A DNA stretch of 64,000 nt from the NCBI RefSeq assembly GCF_023078275.1, contig NC_062974.1, positions 28,167,033 through 28,231,032 of the forward strand, written 5' to 3'. The DNA is from Leguminivora glycinivorella. Its lineage: Eukaryota > Arthropoda > Insecta > Lepidoptera > Tortricidae. A program made the translations under genes and the position numbers. The notes beneath the pieces were generated by a model. The model had not been told where the DNA came from. It made no database searches and saw only the letters and a list, made by a program, of their open reading frames with translations. Of the stretch, positions 46,001-58,000 are shown piece after piece; position 1 is the first letter of the stretch, and each line of letters starts with the position of its first letter.

Positions 46001-49000
46001 TCGTAATATCCATGCGGTGATTCGTATTACTCGTGATAGAGAGCTGCACTTTTCAAGAAGGTCGTATATGAAGTGTTTATCCTGCTTTGTGGTTAGGGTT
46101 GCTTCTTCGGTTTTCAATGCGCCGATGTTTGTAGCAAAAAGACAAGTAAAACTTTGAGCATCATTTTTCGGGCTAGTTTCGGGAAGAGACGGTCCGTGCC
46201 ACCAGAGGTCGAGGTTAACTAGTTTGCTTGGATACACGCCTCTCGAAGCACAGTCACTTGGGTTGTCCTCAGATCTAATGTAATGCCATTTGTCTGCCGG
46301 TATTATTTGCTTGATCTTTGCTACTCGGTTCGCTACGTATTTTTCCCAGCGTGATATATCTCCTTGCAGCCATGCGAGAGTCACCTGAGAATCACAAAAC
46401 GCTTTAATAGTTATGTCGTAATTCTTGTATGCTTCCATAACCTTCTTCATTAGTTGAGACAACAGTAGGGTTCCGCATAATTCCAATCTTGGAAGAGTAG
46501 TTTTTTGTGATATGGGGGCAACCCTAGTTTTCGCTGCTAATAAAGTTGTGCATGGCTTCCCGCTTTCGTCTCTAATGCGAGTGTATATTACACAAGCAAA
46601 AGCCTTCTCACTTGCGTCCGAGAAGCCCAAAAGCTCGATTTGTTTTGATGTTCCGCCGATCCATCTGTTAATTTTGATTTTTCTTAGTAGTTGCAGCTCT
46701 GTTTTTAATTTCAGCCATTCCTCTTGAATGTCGCGTGGTAGAACTTGATCCCATGAGATATTGTTTGTCCACACTTTCTGAAATATTAGCTTGGCGGTCA
46801 CAGTTACAGGGCTATACCATCCTAATGGATCATATAGACGAGATATCTCCGACAACAGAGTTCGTTTCGTTAAGTTAGTTGAAGGCTTATTGTTTAGATT
46901 CCAGTTGAGTAAAAAAGTGTCAGAATTAGGGTTCCAGCCAAGCCCTAAAGTTTTCATAGAATCTTCATGTTTGAAGTCAAATGTTTGTGTGGAAATTTGA
47001 TCTTCGCTTAGATTTTCAAGTAGAGTTGGGTCATTTGCCGACCATTTTCGTAAGTTCATGCCTCCACCTTTAAGTAAGTTTATTAGGGATTTTTGTAGTT
47101 GTATTGCTTCCGAAATTGAATTGCGGCCGCTGATGAGGTCATCAACATAAAATTCATTCTTCAGCGCTTCGGCGGCTTCGGGATATTTATGACCGTCGTC
47201 CACAGCCAATTGCTTGAGGGTTCTTGTGGCTAACCATCCTGCACATTTTTGGCCGTAGGTTACTGTGCAAAGCTGGTATTCCTGAAGGGCTTCAGAGGGC
47301 GAGTTTCGCCATATTATCTTCTGGAGATGCTGCTGGTCTTCAGAGATCCAAATGCATCTGTACATCATTTGAACATCAGCACAGAAGGCATATTTGTAGG
47401 CTCTCCACTTCAGAATCAATGCTTGGATGTCCCCTTGTAGGTTAGGGCCCTTTTCTTGCAGGCTGTTTAGGCTGTAACCGGAGCTTGTTTTTTGAGACGC
47501 ATTAAAAACAACCCTTAGCTTCGTACTGATGGCATTTTCCCTTAGCACCCCATGATGCGGGAGGTAGCAGTCCTGGGATGAAGTTGAGGCCGAAGGTTTC
47601 ATGTGTTCTAAATCGGCATATTCCTTCATGAATTCCTTGTACATTGCGGCCAGTTTAGGTTGTCTTTGTAGTTTGCGTTCCAGTTGTAAAAACTGAGAGA
47701 CCGCAATTCGTTTAGAATTGCCCAGTTTTTTTTCGTAGTCCGCGCTCAATGGCAATTTCACAATGTATTTCCCATCGGAGCCTCGCTGGACAGTTTGCTG
47801 GTAGTAAGCTTCGCACTGGTCGTTAAGAGACGTATTCTCCTCGCTTTGGGTGATGTCTTCGGTTTCCCAAAACTTGGTAAGTTCCTCCAGGTTAATTAAA
47901 GTTACATGGCAGCTAAGTGGGCCATTCGTTGCGAGTTCCCCGCTAATAATCCATCCTAGACGGGTCTGTTGGGCAATCGGAGCCAATCTTCCACCCCTAA
48001 TTACGCCATCCATAAGAGCGTCAGCGTAAACGTGCGCCCCTAGCAAGAGGTCTATAGGGCGCGACACGTTGAAGTCAGCATCCGCTAGTTCCAAGTTTTG
48101 TAGGTGCGTCCAGTTCCCTTTCTCGAATGTGGAGTTGGGAAGGTTCCTAGTTATTTTTCTAACAATGAATGCTTTAGTTTGGAATGTATAATCGGATTGC
48201 AAGGACTTGCAGGTAAGCTCTGCCTCCCCTTTGCAGCTTAAAGTTCCGATTCCAGTTATAGTTCCGTTGAGTTTCTTCCTGGGTAGTTTCAGTAGTTGCG
48301 TGGCATTTTCAGTTATAATGTTAAGTTGTGACCCCTGGTCTAGTAGCGCGCGGAGCGTAATGTATGTTCCATCGCTAGCTTGAAGTTGAAGTTGAACCGT
48401 AGTTAGCAATACTTCCACGCCATTCGTAGCTATATGATGGCTGGATGCTTGTTGAGTTGAATTTGAAGTTGATGGCTTAGATTCAAAGTTATTTTTTCTA
48501 AAATTATAAGTTGTTTGTTTCTTGGCCGTATTATTGTGCAATAATGAATGATGTTGCAAGTTACATTCCTTGCAAGTTTTGTTGGATCTGCATTCCTTGT
48601 CCCCGTGACTAAACAAGCAATTTTTGCACACTTGCAGTCTTGCGACCGTGTTGTTTCGCTGAGTTGTGTCTAGGTCGAGAAACTTCTGACATTGCATCAA
48701 CACGTGCTCCCCATTGCAAAAAGGGCACTGACCGTAGGTCGCGTGATATGTCTTGGAATTATTCTTGAAATAGTTGAAGTTATTGTAGTTAGTTTTCTTG
48801 GCCTGATGATCCTTGTTGAAAGTTTTGATGGGTGCTGGCTTCTGCTGCGAGTTTATATCCTTTTTGGAGCTTTTCATGGTTTCGTAAGCCATGAATTTGC
48901 TTTCCAAAAAGAAAAGAAAGTCGTGTAAGACTGGAACTTCCCTGTGATCTTGAAGGTCCCGTACGTAGTCGCTGTGGGTGGTGGTGTCTAGTTTCAAAGT

Positions 49001-52000
49001 CATTAAATGAACAATAATAGGATCCCAGGTCGTAGTATCCAAGCCAATATTGTTTAGTCCACTCAGACATTCAGTTATGACGTCATGCATTTTCTTCAGA
49101 TTGTGGCCGTCCGGCTGCTGAATGTTAGGTAAATTCAGCATGGTGTTCATAAATGAAATAAATTGAAGACGTCGGTTATCGTAACGCTGGTTTAAGATAT
49201 CCCAGCATGATTTATAGTTGTCGGCATTTATTGTCAGATGCTGGACCAATCTTTCCGCTTCTCCGCGAAGCTTAGTTTTCAGATGCTGCATTTTTTGCGC
49301 CTTGTTGATAGTTGGGTTATTGTGGACGGTTTCTATGAAAAGATCTTTGAAAGAAATCCATTGGTTATAATTTCCTGAGAATTCGGGTATTGAGATGCGC
49401 GGCGCCGATTTCTGATAGTGTAAGGTTGACCATATCTTGCTGTTGAGTTCCTTGCGCATAGAATCGTATCTATTTTCTATGTCGGTGAATATTTGGTAGT
49501 AAGTTTCGTGAGAACCCTTGAGCAAGCCGTCTATTTCCCAGTGTTGCTTGTCGATTTCCGTCCATTTTGACTTCAGAATGTTAAGATTGTCCTCTAGTTC
49601 CCACCTTTCGCTGTTTACGCCGACATTTATTTTTGACATCGCTCGATCGATTGCCTTGAAGTTGCATTCTTGTTTGTTAAGAAGTTGAATGACGCTGTCC
49701 GAACCAGATTCCATGTTTTCCAAAAAATCTGTAAGATCAAATCTGACTGTGCTCTTCGCGTCAGTTAGTTTTTGCATCAAGTTCAGCATGTCCGCCTTAG
49801 TGACGTCATACATAGCTTTAGTTTTCGTGTAAATATCTTCCTGGAAGTAGTTAATGTTCTTGTCCTCGATTTCCTTTTCAAGGACCCCATGTTGGTTCTC
49901 GAAGTCACCCCATAAGGCGTCGAGAGAAGTTATCCGCTTGGTTAAGTAGTCACGAGTTTTCCTGCCTGCCGAATCCTTTTTGTAGTTGACACACAATGCC
50001 TTGATGTTCTCAAAGCAGGTTTGCTGTTGTTGAAGTTTAGTCATGATGAGTTTGTCGTTAGAAGGAAGTTGAAAGTTGATCTTGAAGTGAGTTAAGTTGT
50101 TCAAGTTAGGCTTGACTTTGTAGTAAGTTGAGCCTGAAGTTGCTGTTAGTTAATTTGAAGTTGCACCCCCGCCGGCGTTTTTTCAAGCACCCCGACGGCA
50201 GATAATTAGTTGCTAGTTTTGAAGATCCAGATTCCTGCGCGTCTTCTGATCCTCGTGTAGTTGATGACTGTATCACCGGTGGTTCTGTGTGGCGTCCTTT
50301 CCTTCCACCGGTAATCAGAGCTTCTGCACTTTAAATACGATATTTGTGCCTTCTCAATTTTACTGGGGAGACCCGCTTGTGGGAGGCCAGCAAACCGATT
50401 CACTATCGTACTAAGTAACAAAAACACTATTACCTTTTTGAGATTCCAGGACACGCAGAGGCTCGAAGGACCATTTAATGTACGGGCCAGTTAGTCCGTA
50501 CACTTGCTTGAGATGGTTGAGTGCGTTGAGAGATGATGAAGAGATGGAGTTATGTTATACTGGTTTATTTCACCTTAAAATGGTTACACTAGGCAACTTA
50601 ATTGGCAGTTCCTTTAGTTGATGATTATCGTAAGAGAGCTAGGTACGCACTAAATTTACCTTTACTTAAAATAATAAATTACGGCTCGGCCTTAAGTAGG
50701 TTGCAGCGTAAACGGAAAAATGTGCAGTTGCTAGACTGTACAAAATAAGTCCAGCAGGCGTAGCACACTAGTTGGATAAAGCCTGGGGGACTTTGACAAC
50801 TAATCTCAAAGCGTCTGGCATCTGACCTTCCAACCCGAAGGGTAACTAAGTACAAACGTATTATTCCTCATGATGTAATTTTTTTTTTTTAAGTTTATTC
50901 AAGGTTTACCAACAATTATTTACACCAATGCTTTACATAAACTCACATGCGCAATATTCTAGAAAAGTGTAATAATCACTTACAGGCAAACTCCACATGC
51001 AAATACCTCATGTAATTTTGAAAGTAATAACGAGGGTAGGTAACAATTGAGGCTTATATAATACTGCTGAAAGTCATATAGAACATACTTCAACTTTATA
51101 TTATAAATATAATATGTATAATACCCGTACTAATTTATCCGTAACGCTAACGACTATACAGTAGAAAAATTGCCATGCTCAGTCTCTCGCTCTATAGTAA
51201 TTATAATTTATAGTATAGTATACTCACACTGTAGAAGTAGTGAGTGAGCCACACGGTGTAGAGCGTGTGCACCGGTAGAGGCAGGCGGAAGGCCGGGGGT
51301 AGAGTCCGCAGCAGCTTGTGACCACGCTGTCTCTGCTCTACAGTACACTATACTCACACTGTAGAAGTAGTGAGTGAGCCACACGGTGTAGAGCGTGTGC
51401 ACCGGTAGAGGCAGGCGGAAGGCCGGGGGTAGAGTCCGCAGCAGCTTGTGACCACGCTGTCTCTGCTCTACAGTACACTATACTCACACTGTAGAAGTAG
51501 TGAGTGAGTCACACGGTGTAGAGCGTGTGCACCGGTAGAGGCAGGCGGAAGGCCGGGGGTAGAGTCCGCAGCAGCTTGTGACCACGCTGTCTCTGCTCTA
51601 CAGTACACTATACTCACACTGTAGAAGTAGTGAGTGAGCCACACGGTGTAGAGCGTGTGCACCGGTAGAGGCAGGCGGAAGGCCGGGGGTAGAGTCCGCA
51701 GCAGCTTGTGACCACGCTGTCTCTGCTCTACAGTACACTATACTTACACTGTAGAAGTAGTGAGTGAGCCACACGGTGTAGAGCGTGTGCACCGGTAGAG
51801 GCAGGCGGAAAGCCGGGGGTAGAGTCCGCAGCAGCTTGTGACCACGCTGTCTCTGCTCTACAGTACACTATACTCACACTGTAGAAGTAGTGAGTGAGCC
51901 ACACGGTGTAGAGCGTGTGCACCGGTAGAGGCAGGCGGAAGGCCGGGGGTAGAGTCCGCAGCAGCTTGTGACCACGCTGTCTCTGCTCTACAGTACACTA

Positions 52001-55000
52001 TACTCACACTGTAGAAGTAGTGAGTGAGCCACACGGTGTAGAGCGTGTGCACCGGTAGAGGCAGGCGGAAGGCCGCGGGTAGAGTCCGCAGCAGCTTGTG
52101 ACCACGCTGTCTCTGCTCTACAGTACACTATACTCACACTGTAGAAGTAGTGAGTGAGCCACACGGTGTAGAGCGTGTGCACCGGTAGAGGCAGGCGGAA
52201 GGCCGGGGGTAGAGTCCGCAGCAGCTTGTGACCACGCTGTCTCTGCTCTACAGTACACTATACTCACACTGTAGAAGTAGTGAGTGAGCCACACGGTGTA
52301 GAGCGTGTGCACCGGTAGAGGCAGGCGGAAGGCCGGGGGTAGAGTCCGCAGCAGCTTGTGACCACGCTGTCTCTGCTCTACAGTACACTATACTCACACT
52401 GTAGAAGTAGTGAGTGAGCCACACGGTGTAGAGCGTGTGCACCGGTAGAGGCAGGCGGAAGGCCGGGGGTAGAGTCCGCAGCAGCTTGTGACCACGCTGT
52501 CTCTGCTCTACAGTACACTATACTCACACTGTAGAAGTAGTGAGTGAGCCACACGGTGTAGAGCGTGTGCACCGGTAGAGGCAGGCGGAAGGCCGGGGGT
52601 AGAGTCCGCAGCAGCTTGTGACCACGCTGTCTCTGCTCTACAGTACACTATACTCACACTGTAGAAGTAGTGAGTGAGCCACACGGTGTAGAGCGTGTGC
52701 ACCGGTAGAGGCAGGCGGAAGGCCGCGGGTAGAGTCCGCAGCAGCTTGTGACCACGCTGTCTCTGCTCTACAGTACACTATACTCACACTGTAGAAGTAG
52801 TGAGTGAGCCACACGGTGTAGAGCGTGTGCACCGGTAGAGGCAGGCGGAAGGCCGGGGGTAGAGTCCGCAGCAGCTTGTGACCACGCTGTCTCTGCTCTA
52901 CAGTACACTATACTCACACTGTAGAAGTAGTGAGTGAGCCACACGGTGTAGAGCGTGTGCACCGGTAGAGGCAGGCGGAAGGCCGGGGGTAGAGTCCGCA
53001 GCAGCTTGTGACCACGCTGTCTCTGCTCTACAGTACACTATACTCACACTGTAGAAGTAGTGAGTGAGCCACACGGTGTAGAGCGTGTGCACCGGTAGAG
53101 GCAGGCGGAAGGCCGGGGGTAGAGTCCGCAGCAGCTTGTGACCACGCTGTCTCTGCTCTACAGTACACTATACTCACACTGTAGAAGTAGTGAGTGAGCC
53201 ACACGGTGTAGAGCGTGTGCACCGGTAGAGGCAGGCGGAAGGCCGGGGGTAGAGTCCGCAGCAGCTTGTGACCACGCTGTCTCTGCTCTACAGTACACTA
53301 TACTCACACTGTAGAAGTAGTGAGTGAGCCACACGGTGTAGAGCGTGTGCACCGGTAGAGGCAGGCGGAAGGCCGGGGGTAGAGTCCGCAGCAGCTTGTG
53401 ACCACGCTGTCTCTGCTCTACAGTACACTATACTCACACTGTAGAAGTAGTGAGTGAGCCACACGGTGTAGAGCGTGTGCACCGGTAGAGGCAGGCGGAA
53501 GGCCGGGGGTAGAGTCCGCAGCAGCTTGTGACCACGCTGTCTCTGCTCTACAGTACACTATACTCACACTGTAGAAGTAGTGAGTGAGCCACACGGTGTA
53601 GAGCGTGTGCACCGGTAGAGGCAGGCGGAAGGCCGCGGGTAGAGTCCGCAGCAGCTTGTGACCACGCTGTCTCTGCTCTACAGTACACTATACTCACACT
53701 GTAGAAGTAGTGAGTGAGCCACACGGTGTAGAGCGTGTGCACCGGTAGAGGCAGGCGGAAGGCCGGGGGTAGAGTCCGCAGCAGCTTGTGACCACGCTGT
53801 CTCTGCTCTACAGTACACTATACTCACACTGTAGAAGTAGTGAGTGAGCCACACGGTGTAGAGCGTGTGCACCGGTAGAGGCAGGCGGAAGGCCGGGGTA
53901 GAGTCCGCAGCAGCTTGTGACCACGCTGTCTCTGCTCTACAGTACACTATACTCACACTGTAGAAGTAGTGAGTGAGCCACACGGTGTAGAGCGTGTGCA
54001 CCGGTAGAGGCAGGCGGAAGGCCGGGGGTAGAGTCCGCATCAGCTTGTGACCACGCTGTCTCTGCTCTACAGTACACTATACTCACACTGTAGAAGTAGT
54101 GAGTGAGCCACACGGTGTAGAGCGTGTGCACCGGTAGAGGCAGGCGGAAGGCCGGGGGTAGAGTCCGCAGCAGCTTGTGACCACGCTGTCTCTGCTCTAC
54201 AGTACACTATACTCACACTGTAGAAGTAGTGAGTGAGCCACACGGTGTAGAGCGTATGCACCGGTAGAGGCAGGCGGAAGGCCGGGGGTAGAGTCCGCAG
54301 CAGCTTGGTGACCATGCCGGCGGTCTCTGGTCGCATCACGGAGAGTATGTGCGAGGTGAACTCTGCTTCCGAAGCGGGTTCTAGAAGGATCTTGTAGTCC
54401 AACTCTGAAATAATGTATTTGGAAAATTTGTTAAATGTTATTGCAGCGAGATTTATACATAGCTACTAAAGTCGGAGGCTAAGATCCACTTCGGGTCGCT
54501 GAGCCGTCGCAGTAAGCAAGTAAGTACTAAATAATAAACCATATTATGGTCGGTGCATTAAGTTAGCGTTCTGTGATCTTAGATTAGGAAAGAACCATTA
54601 TACCAAAGACGTATACGAAAAAACGCACCTCGGAATCATCAAGACTTATATATAGGTACGATCGCCTAGATGGCGCTACACTTTTAGATGATTCTCGGCT
54701 AGATGGCGCTAATAAAAGTATAAGCCAAATTGTCAAAACTGAGGTTCAAAGGTACCTTTATTTATTATTATTTAGTAAGTGTGAGCAGTGCGAAACCTTC
54801 AAGAGTTCCAAATAATAAATAATAAAATAAAATAAATAAATATAAATATTATAGGACATTCTTACACAGATTAACTGAGGCCCACGGTAAGCTCAAAAAG
54901 GCTTGTGTTGTGGGTACTCAGACAACGATATATATAATATATAAATACTTATATACATAGAAAACATCCATGACTCGGGAACAAATATCTGTGCTCATCA

Positions 55001-58000
55001 CACAAATAAATGCCCTCACCGGGATTCGAACCCGGGACCGCGGCGTAGCAGGCAGGGTCCAATAATCCATACTTAATGTTATAAATGGGAATGTGTGTTA
55101 TGTGTGTGTATCGTTTGTTTGTTCGTCTTTCATGGCAAAACAAAGCGACGAACTGACGTGATTTAGTGAAGACAGTGGAAGGGGTGGAGAGTGACATAGG
55201 CTACTTTTTGTCTCTTTCTAACTCTCCACTTCCATAAAATGGGGGGTTTGTACGGAGCATTCCGCAATTTTTGTACTTAACGCGAGCGAAGCCGCGGGAA
55301 AAAGCTAGTACAAAAATAGATGTTACCATTCGAAGCAGCCTTGACTTTCTTCAGCAGTTTGATGTGTTCAGCCGCCGTCAGGCCCCAGAGTAACGGTTTC
55401 TCGTCCACATTCTTGAGTATTGTGAAGAAGTTTATTAAAGCATGGTGGTTGGAACCGGTGATCTTGGGCCAGAGACCTTCGCAGATACTGAAAAATGTAA
55501 GATATATACGGAAAAATGAATATTTCTATCTGTTTGTGTAGTAAGTACAAACAATTATACATACAATTACGCCTATATCCGCTAATATAAAGGGGTAGAC
55601 AGAGCACATGAACCTACTCAAGTCTCAGTGCCACTCTTGGCAAAAGGGATTGAAAGAAAACGAAACTGTGACATTGCAGTGACAGGTTGCCAGCCTCTTG
55701 TCTACGCCACAATATAACCCATATTCCACAGTCGACTTCTACAACACCCACGGGAAGAAAGGGGATGGAGAAATTCTTAACCCGTCACCACACGGCCAAT
55801 ATTATTAACTGAAATAAACACCATTAAAGTACAACTAGGGAACAAATCAAATTATTTTATTGAATATTTTTTCTCGGCCACCAGTGGGCCTTGCCGTTTT
55901 TTCTTTCGTGTATGATATCTATTTCAATTTATAATCATTAAAGTAATTAAACACAAAAATAAAAAATAAAAACTGACTGACTGACTGACATATCAACGCA
56001 CAGCCGAAGTCGCTGGTCCTAGAGATTCCAAATTTGGCACGTAGGTTCCTTGTAAGGTGTAGAGGAGCACTAAAAAAGTATTTTCAAAATTCACATCCTA
56101 AGGGGGTGAAATGGGGCACAAAACTTCAATTTTTGAACAAGATTACTTTCAGTACGCGGGCGAAGCCGCGGGGAAAAGCTAGTTAAACACAAAAATGACT
56201 TACCGAGTATGAGTGGTAGCGTCGCCGCAAGGCACACTCGGCAGTAAGCTGGCGAGTGTGGGGTCGCTGTCCGCATGCTGCAGCCACACTTCTAGCGCGT
56301 CCAGGGGCCCGTTTCTCGAAAGGTACAAGCCTTGTATTACAAGTGCGCGAACTGTCAAATCGTATGGGTTGTCATGGAAACACACTTGTAATACAAGGCT
56401 TGTACCTTTCGAGAAACGGGCCCCAGGTCGTATTTGGAGGCTAGGGAACACGCCAACTCCAGGTGCTCGGAACACAATAATGTCATGTCTCACCGAGTAT
56501 GAGTGGTAGCGTCGCCGCAAGGCACACTGGACAGTAAGCTGGCGAGTGTGGGGTCGCTGTCCGCGTGCTGCAGCCACACTTCTAAAGCGTCCAGGTCGTA
56601 TTTGGAGGCTAGGGAACACGCCAACTCCAGGTGCTCGGGGTTTGGTGACCTGCAAGTCCAGAAACAAAATGAAACATACAGTTTATCAATTATAAATTCA
56701 TTATACGCGATTTAATCCGTTTCCATAGTTTTATTTCATGAGTAACTATCGCGGTAACCGAAGACAATATTGACCACTTGTAAATTATAACTTGTAACTT
56801 CGAGAAATGGGCCTTGCTATTCAGGTGTGGTATATTACCTGGCGAGTCTGTAGACGATCTCCTGCCGGTAGTCAGGGTCTGCGGAGAACAGTAAGCCGTT
56901 GACGTTGACGCCTAAAGCCTTGATCTGTTCGACCTCGCCGCAGCCGCTGAGCTTGGCGAGGCAGCGCCGGATCACTTCCATCTGCTCGTCGGACGCCGTC
57001 TGCCCTTCGAGAGTCATTCGGGCTAGCTGAAAGATAAAGTTTGGTTCTTTAGAACTTGGTCAAATATGCACCAGATTCTATATTATCCTAGTAACCTACC
57101 CACCTTTTTTCGATTAATGTAGGTATTGCTTATCGTAAGCAAGAACGATATAACACGGGTCTGACAAAGCCACAAAAAGGCGTACCCCTGAAATATATGG
57201 GCCTTTTAGGCTTAAAACTAGATGGCGCTATTCGCAGCCTGGAAGTGGCCAAAATCATATTTTTGAAAACTACATTACCTATCCACAACACATTAGCTAC
57301 CTTTATTACCTATAGGCACTTTGGAAACAACATTACCTAGCTTTGAATACCGTCTAGGTCATTATAATATCAACGAACCTGCTTCGGTTTAGGAAGATAA
57401 ACGTTAATATCCCTCAGCTCGGCTGTGGAACATTCGAGAACGTTCGCGAACAGAGCCACCGCAGCTTCCATAAGCGAGAGTTGCGCGCTGAGCGCAGCAA
57501 GCAGGCTACTAGCGCTGTGTCTTATGTTTTTCCCATCACGGGACAATGGTGTTCCGGACCTTTGGGATGCGTGCGCGGTAAGCCAACGCGTAGAGGCCCT
57601 TTTGACACGTTAATGAAATGTAAGGGGTACACCGAGCGGATGTTGCCCTTGCCCGTATCATGGGACACACGCAGAGGCAGCACCCGCCAGGGTGTATGGA
57701 CTATTTGAGAATTAATGGAATCTAAAATGAACTAGGCTATAAAGTGATGGACTAAATACTGGGCTATAAGATAAAAACCGGACGCCTGCCTAATAAGTTA
57801 CTTATTATTATCTAACCTGCTTGGGTTTAGTAAGGTAGACGTTGTCCCTGAGCTCGGGCGCGGAACATTCGAGAACGTTCGCGTACAGAGCGGCGCTGAC
57901 CGCGGTGCGAGAGTGACGTAGCTTCCAGACGCGAGAGTCGCGCGCTGAGCGCAGCAGGCTCGCCACGCTGAGAGCTGTGTCTTTGTTTATAACTTATTAT

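Larger units (their letters stand above)
42173..50742 (-). mobile_element. Bel/Pao LTR retrotransposon with envelope-like domain
   Basis: Two 264-bp LTRs (42173-42436 and 50479-50742) look identical on reading, start TGTACAGTC and end GGCCCGTACA on the minus strand, and are flanked by the 5-bp target-site duplication AAATA (42168-42172, 50743-50747). The interior has a gag-pol frame, then integrase plus envelope-like frame. Domain order (gag, protease, RT, RNase H, integrase, then envelope-like) is that of Bel/Pao elements that gained an env gene. It sits in the NBAS intron between exons F and G, on the NBAS coding strand. Identical LTRs imply a recent insertion. Confidence 0.93.
54405..55326. 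other. NBAS intron E-F with SINE and Helitron-like repeat
   Basis: 54405-54820 shows two ATGGCGCTA motifs and nothing coding. A SINE follows (54820-55065), then a Helitron-like element (55068-55312). Confidence 0.55.

Noticed and set aside
50206..50454. 82-residue frame with a hydrophobic start in the Bel/Pao leader
   Set aside because: It begins with GTG, not ATG, overlaps the region just inside the primer binding site and shows no family match. I could not support a spliced envelope leader.
51208..54131. Repeated 64-residue frames MHTLYTVWLTHYFY...
   Set aside because: They start inside the NBAS exon frame, run through the donor site and then into the next unit in a wrong frame; not separate genes.
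33149..54404. Regular arrays as possible CRISPR
   Set aside because: The units are direct tandem copies with no unique spacers, in an insect gene with introns.
55005..55060. tRNA gene on the minus strand
   Set aside because: The GGTTCGAATCCCGG box is followed by the body and tail of a known SINE type, not by an acceptor end.
57379..57540. Oldest NBAS exon B copy as a mutually exclusive exon
   Set aside because: It lacks an acceptor in the right phase and has a deletion that shifts the homologous frame; the open alternative frame may be chance.
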